The notes beneath the pieces were generated by a model that saw only the letters and a list, made by a program, of their open reading frames with translations, was not told where the DNA came from and made no database searches. A stretch of DNA of 64,000 bases. Origin: 20CM-2-55-15 sp963738025 (lineage in GTDB: Bacteria; Acidobacteriota; Terriglobia; 20CM-2-55-15). Both the position numbers and the translations under genes were made by a program. This document shows positions 33,610-42,975 of this stretch, piece by piece (the first letter of the stretch is position 1; each line of letters opens with the position of its first letter). The stretch lies in the NCBI GenBank assembly GCA_963738025.1, contig CAVTWA010000020.1, positions 186,001-250,000 on the forward strand, given 5' to 3'.

Positions 33610-34623
33610 ATGAATCACCGTTTCAACCCCAGGGTTTTTGCGACGTGTCCGCAGTCGAGTGATCACACTTCCGACAGTTATCTGAGGCAAGTCATCGATG
33701 TCGCTCGATGGAGCGAAGCGCACGGTTGCGAGGGCATCCTGGTTTATACGGACAATCGAATTGCAGATCCCTGGCTGGTCTCACAAATCATCATTGAGAA
33801 TACGAAGCGGCTTGCGCCACTCATTGCTGTTCAGCCGGTATATCTGCATCCTTACAGTGTCGCGAAGATGGTCAGTTCTCTCGCTTTTCTTTATAAGCGG
33901 CGAGTCTACCTGAATATGGTAGCGGGCGGCTTCGTAAACGATCTTCTGAGTCTCAACGACACCACTCCGCACGATCGGCGCTATGAGCGATTGATCGAGT
34001 ACAGCCAGATCATCATCCAGCTTTGCGCTTCCGAGGCTCCGGTCAGTTTCGAAGGCGATTTCTACAAAATCAGCAACGCCAAACTGGGACCGCCGCCGTC
34101 TGCGGATCTGCAGCCTCGGTTTCTTGTCTCAGGATCGTCGGAAGCCGGGTTGGCCGCTGCGAAAGCGCTCGGAGCGACGGCCGTGAAATATCCGAAGCGG
34201 CCATCGCAGGAAGACGGAGCATCGGACAATCTGAACAGCGGCATCCGCATCGGGATCATCGCCCGGCGGACCGATTGGGAAGCCTGGCATGTTGCGATGG
34301 AGCGTTTTCCTGAGACGCGGAAGGGGCAGATCACGCATCAGCTCGCGATGAAAGCGTCGGATTCACAATGGCATCAGCAATTATCGGAACTCGGCCAATC
34401 CGCGGACAGTCCGTACTGGCTGGGTCCATTTCAAAACTACAACACCTTCTGCCCATACCTGGTGGGTGCCTACGAAACCGTGGCCGCAGAGGTCTCGCGA
34501 TATCTCGCTCTCGGCTATGAGACGTTCATCCTCGACATTCCTCCAACGGCCGAAGAGTTGGACAGCATCAGCAAGGTCTTCGAAATTGCACGAGAGCAGG
34601 TCGCGCCATTAAGGGGGCAATGA
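33610..34623 (+). CDS. Luciferase-like (LLM) flavin monooxygenase
   Basis: MNHRFNPRVFATCPQSSDHT at ATG 33610 follows GGAGG (spacing is short); the frame is open upstream without support. The 337-residue product is a TIM-barrel flavoprotein of the bacterial luciferase/alkanesulfonate monooxygenase superfamily: VARWSEAHGCEGILVYTDNR, PLIAVQPVYLHPYSVAKMVS, RRVYLNMVAGGFVNDLLSL, then FLVSGSSEAGLAAAKALGA. These enzymes use FMNH2 and oxygen. The gene overlaps the following ACP gene by four bases, which suggests a substrate tethered to a carrier protein, as in assembly-line natural-product pathways. Confidence 0.85.
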   Translation: MNHRFNPRVFATCPQSSDHTSDSYLRQVIDVARWSEAHGCEGILVYTDNRIADPWLVSQIIIENTKRLAPLIAVQPVYLHPYSVAKMVSSLAFLYKRRVYLNMVAGGFVNDLLSLNDTTPHDRRYERLIEYSQIIIQLCASEAPVSFEGDFYKISNAKLGPPPSADLQPRFLVSGSSEAGLAAAKALGATAVKYPKRPSQEDGASDNLNSGIRIGIIARRTDWEAWHVAMERFPETRKGQITHQLAMKASDSQWHQQLSELGQSADSPYWLGPFQNYNTFCPYLVGAYETVAAEVSRYLALGYETFILDIPPTAEELDSISKVFEIAREQVAPLRGQ

Positions 34624-34907
34624 TGACGGGTCTTTCCGATATTGAACACCGGATCCAGACGGTTCTCCACGGTCGCTTGCAGATCGACGCTCCGGCACTC
34701 GACGAGGACTTGTTCGAGGCGGGAATCCTCGACTCGTTGTCCTTTGTAGATATGCTCGTGGCGTTGGAACGCGAGTTCTCGATACAGATTCCTCTGGACC
34801 AGGTTGATCTGAACGATTTCCGTTCCATATCCAGAATCGCCACTTACATTGCGTCGGGCAGTTGTTCCAGTCATGAGGAGCCCCTCGGCAGCCATTCAAT
34901 GCTGTGA
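34620..34907 (+). CDS. Acyl carrier protein
   Basis: A 95-residue four-helix carrier: LSDIEHRIQTVLHGRLQIDA, then FEAGILDSLSFVDMLVALER with the phosphopantetheine Ser of the DSL motif, and FSIQIPLDQVDLNDFRSISR. An unusual Ser/His-rich tail (GSCSSHEEPLGSHSML) follows the domain. Its start overlaps the luciferase-like monooxygenase by four bases. No ketosynthase, adenylation or thioesterase gene lies in the window, so it is a dedicated discrete carrier rather than part of an obvious fatty-acid or polyketide locus. Confidence 0.88.
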   Translation: MMTGLSDIEHRIQTVLHGRLQIDAPALDEDLFEAGILDSLSFVDMLVALEREFSIQIPLDQVDLNDFRSISRIATYIASGSCSSHEEPLGSHSML

Positions 34908-35027
34908 ATAAATTGATTTCCAGGATGACACCTGAAAATTGATTAGTGAGTAATGGTCATTGTCCGATGAACAAATCGACCCAATTTGCAAGTCAGCGAA
35001 ACAGCGCGGTCATAGACCGCCTGCCAT

Positions 35028-35561
35028 TCAATTCACTCGCGGGTCGCTTGTGCTGGGCAATTGCAGGTCCCCCGCGGCCGGAGCATTCCGCAATATCTGC
35101 AGCAAATCGTGCTCCAGCGAAACCTCGGGATTTTCCACAATCCGCCCCACTTCTTTTCCCTCGTAAAGCACGATGAAAGTCGGCACGTAGCTTATATGCA
35201 GAGAAGACAAATCCGCTTTGCTGCTCTGCTTATTGCGATCCACTCCGATCAGTTCGATATGTTTTTCAGGAATCTGAAGGGCTTCCATGAGTTTGAAGAA
35301 AGGGGGGACATGCGTGCGGCTGTCGCTGCACCAGGTTCCCATCACCACGACAAAACGCAACTGCCCGCTATAAGGCAGCAGGGCCTTCACCGTGCTTTCG
35401 TCAGGCACGTATTTCTGCTTACCCTCTTCAAACCAGGCATAACGAGCGGCCAGTACTTTCTGCGAAAGCACGCCTTTTAGAATCGTATCCGCACCAAATT
35501 TCGGTGGCGCCACGGAAAACAGAACGCAGCACGTCAATGCAAAGCAGCTTAGCCATTTCAT
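35028..35561 (-). CDS. Exported thioredoxin-like protein with CxxS-type site
   Basis: ATG 35561 gives a signal peptide (MKWLSCFALTCCVLFSVAPP). The thioredoxin fold follows: LRFVVVMGTWCSDSRTHVPP (the active-site segment reads W-C-S-D-S, so the second Cys is Ser), HIELIGVDRNKQ, ISYVPTFIVLYEGKEVGRIV with the cis-Pro. A single active-site Cys suggests isomerase, monothiol or peroxide-linked chemistry rather than dithiol reduction. GGAAG lies upstream. The function is not further assigned. It is separated from the ACP gene, and the two are convergent. Confidence 0.75.
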   Translation of the reverse strand: MKWLSCFALTCCVLFSVAPPKFGADTILKGVLSQKVLAARYAWFEEGKQKYVPDESTVKALLPYSGQLRFVVVMGTWCSDSRTHVPPFFKLMEALQIPEKHIELIGVDRNKQSSKADLSSLHISYVPTFIVLYEGKEVGRIVENPEVSLEHDLLQILRNAPAAGDLQLPSTSDPRVN

Positions 35562-35752
35562 GATTATTACTTCCGTTTAGAAGATCACTTGTTTTTTCCT
35601 TATGTCAGAAATCGGTGCAGTTTCCCCGCCATGGCGTTGGGGTATTTACTGGCGGCTTTTAGCCGTGGAGCGGCGTCAGAGTATAGTCACGGCCGCCGTG
35701 GGTTTTAATTCCCAGCCAGCCGTAAGCTGCCTGGCCTGAATTTCTCACGAGT

Positions 35753-35871
35753 TTTGCCCCGGAGTGGATAAGCCACGGATTGAACGGATTTAACGGATGG
35801 GCTCATTCACAGACTGTTAACCGGCCCATCCGTTAAATCCGTTCAATCCGTGGCTTATCCAACACCCACCT
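35753..35871. repeat. 119-bp form of the ACGGATTNA palindrome, inverted (copy 5)
   Basis: Reverse complement of the element at 26729-26847, with the same flanks (TTTGCCCCGGAGTG at left, AACACCCACCT at right), the same nonamer arms and the same loop core (CACAGACTGTTAAC). Differences are limited to a few loop bases. Confidence 0.93.
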
Positions 35872-36076
35872 ATGTCCATGAGAGATCCGGGCGTAGCGGC
35901 GAAAGACGCTGAAGGGCTGCTTCAAGTACGTTGACACCAGGCTGAACGGTTATCGCGCGACTGAAAATCGGCGCGCGCTTAATCAAAACTCCCTGGAAAC
36001 TCAGGAACAGTGCTCCGGTGGATCGCAGCAAAGCAAGCCCGGATTCGCGAGTTTGCGCCGCCATACGCGATCGCAT
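35870..36076 (-). CDS. Possible small protein (68 aa), doubtful
   Basis: ATG 36076 opens a frame that ends at a TAG overlapping the last bases of the 119-bp repeat. The translation (MRSRMAAQTRESGLALLRST, then FQGVLIKRAPIFSRAITVQP) has no recognised family. It follows the PEP-mutase-family gene by 15 bases on the same strand, which is the only support. The ribosome-binding site is weak. Confidence 0.25.
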   Translation of the reverse strand: MRSRMAAQTRESGLALLRSTGALFLSFQGVLIKRAPIFSRAITVQPGVNVLEAALQRLSPLRPDLSWT

Positions 36077-36091
36077 AATGTTACTCAACGT

Positions 36092-36916
36092 TCAAATATC
36101 CATCAGTTTATTCAGATCCGCCGTTGCCGCGCTGCGTTCGAGAAAACCGAACTCGCCTTTGTCTTTGGCTTCACGAGCCGCGTCCAGCAGGCCCGTCATG
36201 GCGGCGCGGTAGAGCGAGGTCGCCAGGCTGATGCGCTTGACGCCGGCGTCGGCGAGTTCGCGCACGGAAAACGACTTTCCTTTGATCGCCACCATGAAGT
36301 TAAACGGCTTCGACACGGACTGGCAGACGGTGCGTACGGATACGAGGTCCGGCAGCCCGGGGGCAAACAGCACATCGGCGCCGGCTTTTTCGAAAGCCTG
36401 AAGGCGCTTGATCGTGTCGTCCAGGCTCGGAGACGGGTGGAGAAAATTGTGGGCCCGAGCGGCAAGCATGAAGGGGAATGGAAGTCTCCGCGCGGCCTGC
36501 GCTGCCGCGGAAATCCGTTCGACCGCCAGATCGAAGTCGTAGAGCGGACGGTCCGGATTGCCCGTTGAGTCCTCGATCGTGCATCCAACAAGCCCTGCTT
36601 CCGCGGCAAGCTGGATCGTTTCCGCCACGACCTTCGGTGCATCGCCAAAACCTTTTTCAAGATCCGCCGAAACCGGCAGCTCGGTCGCACCCACGATCAA
36701 CCGGGCATTGGCCAGCGCTTCGTCCCGCGTCACTCCGCCGTCTCTTTTAGCAAACGTTGCAGCAGAAGCAGCGCTCGATGTTGCCAACGCCGGGAATCCA
36801 AGCCCGGCCAGCAGCCGGGCGGAAGGGACATCCCATGCATTCGGAATAATAAAAACGCCAGGCGCATCGTGCAGTGCCCGGAAGCGTATTGCTTTTTCAC
36901 TCTGAGGAATAGGCAT
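36092..36916 (-). CDS. Isocitrate lyase / PEP mutase family enzyme
   Basis: A 274-residue TIM barrel: FIIPNAWDVPSARLLAGLGF, ALATSSAASAATFAKRDG, LPVSADLEKGFGDAPKVVAE (metal-ligand Asp in the SADLExGFG block), GLVGCTIEDSTG (second acidic site), PFMLAARAHNFL and GADVLFAPGLPD. This pattern is that of the large oxaloacetate-decarboxylase/PEP-mutase-like subfamily. It lacks the KKCGH catalytic Cys loop of true isocitrate lyase, so carboxyvinyl or 2-methylisocitrate-type C-C bond chemistry is possible. The exact substrate is unknown. Confidence 0.8.
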   Translation of the reverse strand: MPIPQSEKAIRFRALHDAPGVFIIPNAWDVPSARLLAGLGFPALATSSAASAATFAKRDGGVTRDEALANARLIVGATELPVSADLEKGFGDAPKVVAETIQLAAEAGLVGCTIEDSTGNPDRPLYDFDLAVERISAAAQAARRLPFPFMLAARAHNFLHPSPSLDDTIKRLQAFEKAGADVLFAPGLPDLVSVRTVCQSVSKPFNFMVAIKGKSFSVRELADAGVKRISLATSLYRAAMTGLLDAAREAKDKGEFGFLERSAATADLNKLMDI

Positions 36917-36959
36917 AGCCAGTAATTCTACTGCGAATGCCCGGGCTAAACCGGGGACG

Positions 36960-37025
36960 AATAAGCCACGGATTTAACGGATTTAACGGATTGAATCCGT
37001 TCAATCCGTTAAATCCGCGGCTTAT
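36960..37025. repeat. ACGGATTNA palindrome (copy 6)
   Basis: Arms of three nonamer modules each: ATAAGCCACGGATTTAACGG at the left, mirrored by TTAAATCCGCGGCTTATC at the right, with almost no loop (TTGAATC). One extra module per arm compared with copy 2. It lies between the MFS gene's stop and the PEP-mutase-family gene's start, both on the minus strand. Confidence 0.92.
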
Positions 37026-37038
37026 CAACTCCCGGGGA

Positions 37039-38343
37039 TCACTCCGGTGGAGTCTGAAGGGCGGAAGCGGCCTCGATACCCTGGGCGACTTCCGGGAGGA
37101 TGCCGAGTTTTATATAAATCGGCCGCACGACCTCCCGGATGCCCTTGAGCTGGCGGGCAAACCAGAGCGCCGCAATCATGCAAAGGGTTCCACCGGCAAC
37201 GATCGTGTGCGGCGCGCCAAACCGGCTGGCAGCCAGGCCTGCCATCAGGCTGCCGAAGGGAGCCACTCCGATGAACGCCATCGTGTAGAAGCTCATGACG
37301 CGCCCGCGTTTGCCCTCGTCAACGATCGTCTGCATGATCGTGTTGCTCGACGACATCTGCTGCATCATCGAAAATCCCGTAACCATCATCAGTGGCAGCG
37401 AGAGCCACAACCAGTGCGACAAGCCCAGCGCGATCAGCCCCAAACCGAAAGTAAAAGCGGTAATCGAAATCACTCTGCCAAGCCCGACGATCGTTTTCCT
37501 CGCCGCCAGCGTAAGCGCGCTGATCAAGGCGCCGAGACCGGAGCACCCCGTCAGAAAACCGAGTGTGTGCGGCCCGCCGTGCAGAACATCACTGGCAAAG
37601 ATCGGCAGGAGGACCGAATACGGCACACCGACCAGGCTCACACACATCAGCAGAAGAAGAATCGAGCGGATCGGAGTAAAGCCGCGAACGTAAGCGAAGC
37701 CTTCCTTTAATTCCGAAAACATATTCTTCCTCGCCTGGCGGGAAACCGGCGCGACTGTCATGAACAATAAGGACGCAATCACAGCCAGATAGCTGAAGCC
37801 GTCGATCAGGAAGCAATAGGCTTCGCCCGCAAAGCCGATCACGATTCCGGCGATCGAGGGTCCGATCAGTCGCGCCCCATTGACCATCGAGGAATTCAGG
37901 GCAATGGCATTCGCGAGATCCGCGCGATCCGTTACCATCTCGACGAGAAACGCCTGCCGCGCAGGCATATCGACGGCATTGACCACGCCCTGAAATGCAG
38001 TCAGGAGGACGATGTTCCATACATTCGCATGTCCGGTGAAAACGACGGCGGCGAGCGCAAACGACTCCATCATCGACAGAGTCTGGGTAATCTTGAGTAT
38101 GCGGTGCCGGTTCCATCGATCTACCCACACTCCGGCAAACGGCGCGATGAAAAACGCCGGCAACTGCCCGGAAAAACCGACGAAGCCGAGAAGCCAGGCG
38201 GAATTCGTCAGCCGGTAGATCAGCCAGCTCGTCGCCACCTGGGTCATCCAGGTGCCGATTAACGACAGGGTCTGGCCGACAAAGAATAAACGGTAATTAC
38301 GATGGCGTAGAGACCGCGTCAGAAGCTGAACAGTGCCATTCAT
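37039..38343 (-). CDS. Major facilitator transporter (EntS/PF05977-like)
   Basis: This 434-residue protein has about twelve membrane helices. NYRLFFVGQTLSLIGTWMTQ is the first helix and loop typical of the EntS-like branch, and FAGVWVDRWNRHRILKITQT is the conserved loop 2-3 motif (G-x-x-x-D-R-x-x-R). A long soluble loop in the middle (SRQARKNMFSELKEGFAYVR) is also usual for this branch. Members export siderophores, drugs or metabolites. The cargo cannot be inferred from the neighbours. Confidence 0.88.
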   Translation of the reverse strand: MNGTVQLLTRSLRHRNYRLFFVGQTLSLIGTWMTQVATSWLIYRLTNSAWLLGFVGFSGQLPAFFIAPFAGVWVDRWNRHRILKITQTLSMMESFALAAVVFTGHANVWNIVLLTAFQGVVNAVDMPARQAFLVEMVTDRADLANAIALNSSMVNGARLIGPSIAGIVIGFAGEAYCFLIDGFSYLAVIASLLFMTVAPVSRQARKNMFSELKEGFAYVRGFTPIRSILLLLMCVSLVGVPYSVLLPIFASDVLHGGPHTLGFLTGCSGLGALISALTLAARKTIVGLGRVISITAFTFGLGLIALGLSHWLWLSLPLMMVTGFSMMQQMSSSNTIMQTIVDEGKRGRVMSFYTMAFIGVAPFGSLMAGLAASRFGAPHTIVAGGTLCMIAALWFARQLKGIREVVRPIYIKLGILPEVAQGIEAASALQTPPE

Positions 38344-38766
38344 CTCTAACAGTATCCACGAAACGCAACAAAAGGGTTCCTCCTCGAATCAGAACTGTCC
38401 CAATTAGGCTGGAACACTCGAACCGGATTGAAAAATGAAAATTGATTAGTGAGTAATGATAAATGTCCTTGGGCAAATCAAGAATTGACGATTAGCCAAC
38501 CACAATGAACATTAATAATCGGTGCGCTTCGCGGTCATTACAAGGAGCGCGCTGCGCGCGGACCTGGAACAGACCGCCCCGGCCTCGCTTCGCGAGGGCA
38601 TCCCCGCCTGACTCAGGCGGGGAATACTTTGCGCTGATTCAAATACCCGACCGAATTTACGAAATGCGTACTTCGGCAGATTCCGGGGTTTCCGGCTTCC
38701 GCTTCGAGAGTTGGCTTGCGAGTCCACTTATAAATCGGTAAAAGGTTATCTACCGGGAGGCGAGCA
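38344..38766. other. Repeat-rich divergent intergenic region
   Basis: It holds a short shared segment GAAAATTGATTAGTGAGTAA (38436-38455, also at 34934), and a roughly 90-bp block at 38520-38609 that recurs at 47438-47526, ending in GGCCTCGCTTCGCGAGGGCA. It finishes in the hairpin CCCCGCCTGACTCAGGCGGG (38602-38621). No gene is supported. Confidence 0.7.
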
Positions 38767-39753
38767 ATGAGTAGACGAAGGAAACTGTTTCTGTCCGGCA
38801 TTGCGGCGGCCAGTCTCATGATGGTTGGCCCTGAAGTTCCTGCAGCGCAGAGAGCTCCGGGCGGCCCGGCCGGGCCTTCGGAGTTCGACGCATTCTACAG
38901 TCTGGGTCCTGACTCGCTTCCACGCGAAGGTGTTCCGAAGGGCGAAGTCCGGGGGCCGTTCAAGCTGCCAAGCAAGGCGTATCCGGGTGCGGAGCACAGC
39001 TATTGGGTCTACGTTCCGGCGCAGTATGAAGCGTCGCGGGAGGTGAACCTGATGGTCTTCCATGACGGCGCCACGTATTTGAAGGCAGACGGATTTTATC
39101 GGGCCCAGAACGTTCTGAATAACCTCATCTACCGCCGCGACATTCCGATCATGATCGGCGCCTTCATCGATCCGGGAATAAATCTGGCGGACGGGAAATC
39201 GATCCGTCAGGACGAATACGACGCCCTGGGCGACCGGTATTCGAAGGTCATCGTGGATGAGTTGCTGCCGGAACTATACAAGGACTACAACATCTCGCGA
39301 GATCCGGATCGTCATGGAATCGCGGGATGGAGTTCGGGAGCGATCGCCGCCTTCACGGTGGCCTGGGAACGGCCGGACCAGTTCCACAAGGTGCTGACCG
39401 GTATTGGAACCTTTGTCGATCTGAAGGGCGGATATGTCTATCCAGAGAAGGTCCTGGCGAGCGACAAGAAGCCGATCCGGATTTTCATGATAGACGGACG
39501 GAACGACAATCGCGGAACAAGTGACAAAGGCGAGTACGATCCGCATCGCGATTGGTTCCTGCAGAATGTCCGCTTGATGGAGGCACTGACTAAGAAAGGC
39601 TATGAAGTCAACTATTCATGGGGAATGGGCGTGCACAGCCACAACATGGGCGGGGCAATGCTGCCGGAGATGATGCGGTGGCTGTGGCGCGACCAGCCGG
39701 TTTCGCTCGACCCCCGTGACAGCGTTGAGCGCTCGTTCCGATCCGGGAAATAG
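38767..39753 (+). CDS. Exported alpha/beta-hydrolase, esterase (Fes/EsteraseD-like)
   Basis: GGGAGG precedes ATG 38767. After a signal peptide (MSRRRKLFLSGIAAASLMMV) the 328-residue product shows an alpha/beta-hydrolase: YWVYVPAQYEASREVNLMVF, then HDGATYLK (oxyanion region), VIVDELLPELYKDYN, HGIAGWSSGAIAAFTVAWER with nucleophile Ser in GWSSG, and MIDGRNDNRG followed by GMGVHSHNMG with the likely His. This is the enterochelin-esterase-like group (PF00756). The substrate may be a siderophore ester or a carbohydrate ester; there is no siderophore gene nearby to decide. Confidence 0.83.
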   Translation: MSRRRKLFLSGIAAASLMMVGPEVPAAQRAPGGPAGPSEFDAFYSLGPDSLPREGVPKGEVRGPFKLPSKAYPGAEHSYWVYVPAQYEASREVNLMVFHDGATYLKADGFYRAQNVLNNLIYRRDIPIMIGAFIDPGINLADGKSIRQDEYDALGDRYSKVIVDELLPELYKDYNISRDPDRHGIAGWSSGAIAAFTVAWERPDQFHKVLTGIGTFVDLKGGYVYPEKVLASDKKPIRIFMIDGRNDNRGTSDKGEYDPHRDWFLQNVRLMEALTKKGYEVNYSWGMGVHSHNMGGAMLPEMMRWLWRDQPVSLDPRDSVERSFRSGK

Positions 39754-39767
39754 AAACTTCGCAAGAG

Positions 39768-42578
39768 CTAATTGAGCGCCGCAAATTCCTTTTTTGCTTG
39801 AATAAAAACCGGGATGTCCGGATCGGCATCTTTCCATAAGTTGAGGAATTGCTCGTAGGCGCTCTTCGCCTTTACTCTGTCTCCGGACAACATAAAGGCT
39901 CTGCCTAATTGCAAGTGTGCCAGCGCACCTACGGGATCGCTCACCACGATCGTGCGCGCCTCGACAATCTTCTGGAATTCCCCCGCGGCTTCCCCGCCCC
40001 GGTGAGCATTCAGATAGGCCAATCCACGCACGTAGGTCGTATAAAACGGTCCGATAAAGTATGGAGCGGCAGAAGGCGGCAACCCGCGATCGTAAGGCAT
40101 CGACGCTCGCAGCAGGTCGAGAGCTTTGGAAGGCGCGCCTGCGTTCAATGCATCAAGGGCGCGGATCGGCGGCAGGTACATATATTGGACCGCTGAATCC
40201 TCCGGAAACCGCATGTCCAGATCCTTCGCCAGCGCTTGTGATCGCTCCGATTCTCCAGCGAGAGCGAGGGCAAAGGCGGCGCCGTACTCCACATCGCGGT
40301 CCTTGGCAAGGCTGGCTGCCTCAAGCGCGCGTTTCCTGGCCGCGGCGGTATTTCCGAAGAAGGCATCCCACAAGGCTGGTCCGATTTCGATCAACGCTTT
40401 CTGTCCCCGCCGGGCCGGTTGCTCATTCAGGCCCGACGCACGCTGGGCCAGGGATTTCGCCTTATTAAGTTGACCGGAATACGCCCGGACAAAAGCCTGC
40501 CGGTCGGCGATCATGTCCTCCGCGCCAGGTTCCTTTTCACCAAGAGCCGCCTCCCGATCCATCCAGGCCTTATCACCTTTTAGAAAAGCCAGGTCATATC
40601 GCTGGAGCAGGAGCTCCGGGGTTTCGAGTTTGCGCTGCTGGGCTTGCCGCAGGAACGTCTCGGCTTCTTCCAGGCGGCCGGCGAATTGATTATTGAAGGC
40701 TGCCTGGAGGTATCCGATGGAAAAGTCCGGATCCAGTTCGACGAGTTGCCTGGCTACAACTACGCCGTTGTCATATTGTCCCAAGGTCGGATACACCAAT
40801 GCGCCCAGGATTCCGTGCGGAGGGTTCTCCCGAGGATAGGTTTGTATCCACAATTCACAAGTTTTGAGCGCCTTTTCCAGGTTTCCGGTGACTTGCGTTT
40901 CGTAGGTGGCGGCGATAAAGAACTTTTCCCGGTCGCTGGCACGCTCGCGCAACTCATAGGCTTTCTGGTTGTTTTCCGCGGAGAGCGCAGGCTGTCCCAA
41001 AAAGCCATATGTTAATCCCAGCGACGCGTAGGCCATGGCGAACTTAGGATCAATCTCGATCGCACGCTGAAACAGTGGCACGGCAGCGGGCAGGTTATGA
41101 TCCGATAACAGACCCTTCGAAGCCGCGCTATAGGCTTTCAGGGCGTCGAGCGACGCCGTCGTCGCTTCTTCGAGCGGTGTGCCGTGTTGTTTAACGGTGG
41201 CAAGCGATTCACCAACCTTGCTTCTGAACTTGATCGCGATCTGACTCAGAGCATTCATCACGTCTTCGATCTTCGCGGCTTCCACCTGCTCTTGATCGAG
41301 AATCTCACCCGTACGGCAGTTCTTTGCTCGCAGCCCCAGCACGTACTGGCTGCCGAGTCTTGCAATCGAGCCATCCAGGACCGCAGCGCTCCCCGTCCGC
41401 TCGCAGATTTCCTGCGCGACCTTCGGCGTCAACTGCGCATCCGGCTTCTGGCCCATCAATGCCAGGGTCTTCTGGATCGCATCGTCGGAGATGAGGCTCA
41501 GGAAGGGCGATTGTGTCAGCTGGATCGTCAATCCCTGGCGAATAGTGTCGTCGAACACGGTATCGCCGGTTTTGTTCGTGAAATCGGCAAGGACGATGGT
41601 GTCCCTTTCGGTCAGCAACCGCGGCTGGCCACGCTGCTGCCAGAAGAAGAACGCGCCGGCGGCCATCAGGGTTGCCGCTGCGGCGATCCCGTATTTCCAC
41701 AGGGCACTGCCTCGGGGCTTTGTGATACCGGTGATTGGACTCCCCTGCAATCGTTTCAAATCGGCGCCAAGTTCCGCCGCCGACCGATACCGCCGCGCAC
41801 TGTCCTTCTCCAGGAGCTTGCCGATGATGCGCTCCAGCTCGGGCGAGACGTTTGGATTGCGCTGCTTCACCGGTTGCGGCGTCTTATTCAGTAAAGCGTC
41901 AATGACTACGGGCGATGTTGGACCATCGAATGGGCGATACCCGGTCACCATTTCATAAAGGACCACGCCGAACGACCAAAGGTCGCTGCGTGCATCTACG
42001 ACCTGGCCGCGAGCCTGCTCCGGCGACATATAAGCGACGGTACCAATCGCCGAGCCGGCCTCGGTGAGCGTGTCGACCTTGGTCGCTTCTGTTTCCCGCG
42101 CTTGATCCTGCTTTGCAAGCCCGAAGTCGAGCACCTTGGCATCGCCACGACCGGTAATGAAAATGTTCCCCGGCTTGATGTCGCGATGGACGATTCCTTT
42201 GCCGTGGGCAGCGTCCAGCGCGTCGGCCACTTGAACCCCGAGCGCCAGCACAGTCGCGATATCCAATGGGCCGCCGGCAATCCGCTCGCGGAGCGTTTCG
42301 CCCTCCAGCAGCTCCATGACAAGAAAAGGATGCCCCGCCGCCTCACCCACGTCGTACACAACGCAAATATTCGGATGATTGAGGGCGGAGGCTGCGCGCG
42401 CTTCTCGCTGGAAACGCTCTCTCGCCGCTTCAGTTTGAAATACCTGAGGCAGGACCTTTACCGCAACCTGGCGATGCAGTCGGGTATCCCGGGCGCGATA
42501 CACTTCGCCCATACCCCCCTTTCCGAGCGGGCCAAGGATCTCGTACGGGCCGAGTTTATCGCCTGCGGATATCGCCAT
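39768..42578 (-). CDS. Hanks-type Ser/Thr kinase with TPR tail
   Basis: MAISAGDKLGPYEILGPLGK starts a complete kinase domain: GKGGMGEVY, Lys41 in VAVKVLP, HRDIKPGN (131-138), DFGLA (151-155) and the activation segment GTVAYMSPEQARG. It is followed by a juxtamembrane stretch, one helix (ALWKYGIAAAATLMAAGAFF) and about 600 residues with a TolB/FlgO-like segment (TIVLADFTNKTGDTVFDDTI) and several TPRs. It should be a membrane kinase with an extracytoplasmic TPR sensor, like the second half of the fusion at 22045. It is convergent with the esterase gene, with only 14 bases between the stops. Confidence 0.93.
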   Translation of the reverse strand: MAISAGDKLGPYEILGPLGKGGMGEVYRARDTRLHRQVAVKVLPQVFQTEAARERFQREARAASALNHPNICVVYDVGEAAGHPFLVMELLEGETLRERIAGGPLDIATVLALGVQVADALDAAHGKGIVHRDIKPGNIFITGRGDAKVLDFGLAKQDQARETEATKVDTLTEAGSAIGTVAYMSPEQARGQVVDARSDLWSFGVVLYEMVTGYRPFDGPTSPVVIDALLNKTPQPVKQRNPNVSPELERIIGKLLEKDSARRYRSAAELGADLKRLQGSPITGITKPRGSALWKYGIAAAATLMAAGAFFFWQQRGQPRLLTERDTIVLADFTNKTGDTVFDDTIRQGLTIQLTQSPFLSLISDDAIQKTLALMGQKPDAQLTPKVAQEICERTGSAAVLDGSIARLGSQYVLGLRAKNCRTGEILDQEQVEAAKIEDVMNALSQIAIKFRSKVGESLATVKQHGTPLEEATTASLDALKAYSAASKGLLSDHNLPAAVPLFQRAIEIDPKFAMAYASLGLTYGFLGQPALSAENNQKAYELRERASDREKFFIAATYETQVTGNLEKALKTCELWIQTYPRENPPHGILGALVYPTLGQYDNGVVVARQLVELDPDFSIGYLQAAFNNQFAGRLEEAETFLRQAQQRKLETPELLLQRYDLAFLKGDKAWMDREAALGEKEPGAEDMIADRQAFVRAYSGQLNKAKSLAQRASGLNEQPARRGQKALIEIGPALWDAFFGNTAAARKRALEAASLAKDRDVEYGAAFALALAGESERSQALAKDLDMRFPEDSAVQYMYLPPIRALDALNAGAPSKALDLLRASMPYDRGLPPSAAPYFIGPFYTTYVRGLAYLNAHRGGEAAGEFQKIVEARTIVVSDPVGALAHLQLGRAFMLSGDRVKAKSAYEQFLNLWKDADPDIPVFIQAKKEFAALN

Positions 42579-42975
42579 GAGAACCCCAGTCTATCCCGCC
42601 GCGCCCGATATCCTCTCAATTTCCGGGAATTCTAATCGTCTGGCTCGGGGAAATTCGAATGCCACCATTTTCCGGGGGAATCGGGAAGTGGCGGTTTTTC
42701 AGGCAGGAATGTGCCACCGACACTCAGGAAATGCTGGACTTCAGTTATGCGAAATTAACGAGCAGGCTGAAGTTGCATAAAGGTTACAGTCGAACACTCG
42801 TTGAATCCTTCAGTTGGCATGATGAGTATCAATCCGTGGTTTATGGTTCTCGTGGCCTCTTTGAGCTGGATGGGTGAAATCCCCAGGACAAAGCATCAAA
42901 AGAAAAGGAAATTAAAGTGTCGGAAACTCCGACGCGGAAGTCTTGCGGAGCACTATTTAGCGGAGCAGTTGCGTC
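42579..42975. other. Intergenic, no gene recognised
   Basis: An imperfect palindrome (GCCACCATTTTCC facing GGGAAGTGGCGG) lies near 42659-42695. Short open frames here show no ribosome-binding site or family. Possible decayed DNA. Confidence 0.45.

Noticed and set aside
42659..42695. Insertion-sequence end (GCCACC ... GGTGGC-like palindrome)
   Set aside because: No matching second end or transposase fragment was found nearby.
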